Below are positions 8,116 through 8,589 of a DNA stretch of 8,589 nucleotides, one piece after another; position 1 is the first letter of the stretch; each line of letters starts with the position of its first letter. The position numbers and the translations under genes are program-made. Under the pieces are notes generated by a model that was not told the DNA's origin, did not search any database, and saw nothing but the letters and a program-made list of their open reading frames with translations. This stretch comes from Lachnospiraceae bacterium (GTDB lineage Bacteria > Bacillota_A > Clostridia > Lachnospirales > Lachnospiraceae): the NCBI GenBank assembly GCA_024699595.1, contig JAILPG010000101.1, forward strand, positions 1 to 8,589. The letters run 5' to 3'.

Positions 8116-8589
8116 TCACTCTTTCAGGGTTTTGTTGATCTGTACAAAATCAGACAGCGCCTGCCTTCCGATCTTGAAAATGCTTTTCATGTTTATCGAG
8201 TTTTTACCGCCCTGTCTGGGCCTGAAAGTGATGGGAAGATACTTGACCGACAGCTTCTTTTTTGCATAGATAACGGAAATAAGCACGTTTGAGAGGTTGA
8301 AGCCGTCTGGGATGTAATGCCTGTACTTCTTAAGCGTCTCCGCCTTCATGAGCCTGAAGGGAGTGTTTGCATCCGTAACGCTTACGTGGAAGCAGAGCCG
8401 TATCACGGCCTTTAAGGTCTTGGTGACAAAGACTCTTGACGATCCGTCCTGCCTGCCTGCCCTGTTTCCGATCACCATGTCATGCTCTGCCCTTATCTTC
8501 CAGAAATCAGCAAATTCCGATGGCAGTGTCTGTCCGTCGGAGTCGGTCTGGAAAATGTAGTCTGCTTTTTCACTCATAGCATGATCATA
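8116..8589 (-). CDS. Family-2 glycosyltransferase (DPM1/DPG-synthase-like), C-terminal part, 5' end outside the window
   Basis: The frame is open to the right edge, reading YDHA before an internal Met at 8577. It is therefore a truncated gene, not one starting there; 157 residues are visible. Numbered from that Met, YIFQTDSDGQTLPSEF (7-22) carries the acidic DSD motif that binds the metal and nucleotide-sugar in GT2 enzymes. IGNRAGRQDGSSRVFV (36-51), TDANTPFRLM (68-77) and ITFRPRQGGKNSINM (116-130) match the dolichol/polyprenyl-phosphate sugar transferase branch. The missing N-terminal part should hold the nucleotide-binding strand. No membrane helix is seen in the visible part, and the protein ends in a charged tail. 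The likely role is sugar transfer to a lipid carrier or surface glycan; the substrate cannot be told. The stop TGA is at 8118-8116, just before the promoter of the next gene. Confidence 0.93.
   Translation of the reverse strand, partial: YDHAMSEKADYIFQTDSDGQTLPSEFADFWKIRAEHDMVIGNRAGRQDGSSRVFVTKTLKAVIRLCFHVSVTDANTPFRLMKAETLKKYRHYIPDGFNLSNVLISVIYAKKKLSVKYLPITFRPRQGGKNSINMKSIFKIGRQALSDFVQINKTLKE

Noticed and set aside
8100..8130. Intrinsic terminator after the glycosyltransferase gene
   Set aside because: A run of T follows the stop on the minus strand, but no G/C-rich stem precedes it.
8446..8462. GCCT tandem repeat within the glycosyltransferase
   Set aside because: Only about three units, lying inside the conserved GRQDGSS coding segment, so it is coding sequence rather than a functional repeat.

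Overview
The window looks like chromosomal DNA from an anaerobic Clostridia-type Bacillota, most likely a Lachnospiraceae relative (Butyrivibrio/Roseburia type). The basis is the style of the PurH, GuaB and GGDEF-EAL proteins, a small two-helix protein resembling DUF6106, and a family-2 glycosyltransferase of a kind common in that family. The genus is a guess. All seven genes lie on the minus strand, so transcription runs from high to low coordinates. There are no RNA genes, mobile elements or CRISPR arrays, and no gene-free stretch reaches 300 bases.

In transcription order: (1) the C-terminal part of a family-2 glycosyltransferase, running off the right edge. (2) A clear extended -10 promoter (8079-8107), followed by an 11-bp inverted repeat, leading into a 167-residue protein with two membrane helices. 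(3) guaB (IMP dehydrogenase), after a 119-base gap that contains short inverted repeats. (4) A six-helix ABC-2-permease-like protein starting 3 bases after the guaB stop. (5) After a 107-base gap, an 895-residue sensor protein with GAF, PAS, GGDEF and EAL domains. (6) purH, 12 bases downstream. (7) Another 12 bases on, the first 229 residues of a large polytopic membrane protein, probably of the GT-C/YfhO-like envelope type. It runs off the left edge and has no stop in the window.

The most interesting feature is the layout. purH makes IMP and guaB commits IMP to guanine nucleotides. Between them sits an enzyme predicted both to make c-di-GMP from GTP and to degrade it. The c-di-GMP gene and purH are almost certainly co-transcribed, because the purH ribosome-binding site overlaps the stop codon of the c-di-GMP gene. 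The same overlap recurs between purH and the membrane protein. This suggests, but does not prove, coupling between guanine nucleotide supply, c-di-GMP signalling and envelope glycan synthesis. I see no clear new defence or mobile system. The less understood parts are the orphan permease, the N-terminal sensor region of the c-di-GMP protein, an insertion in PurH and the small membrane protein with its structured leader.
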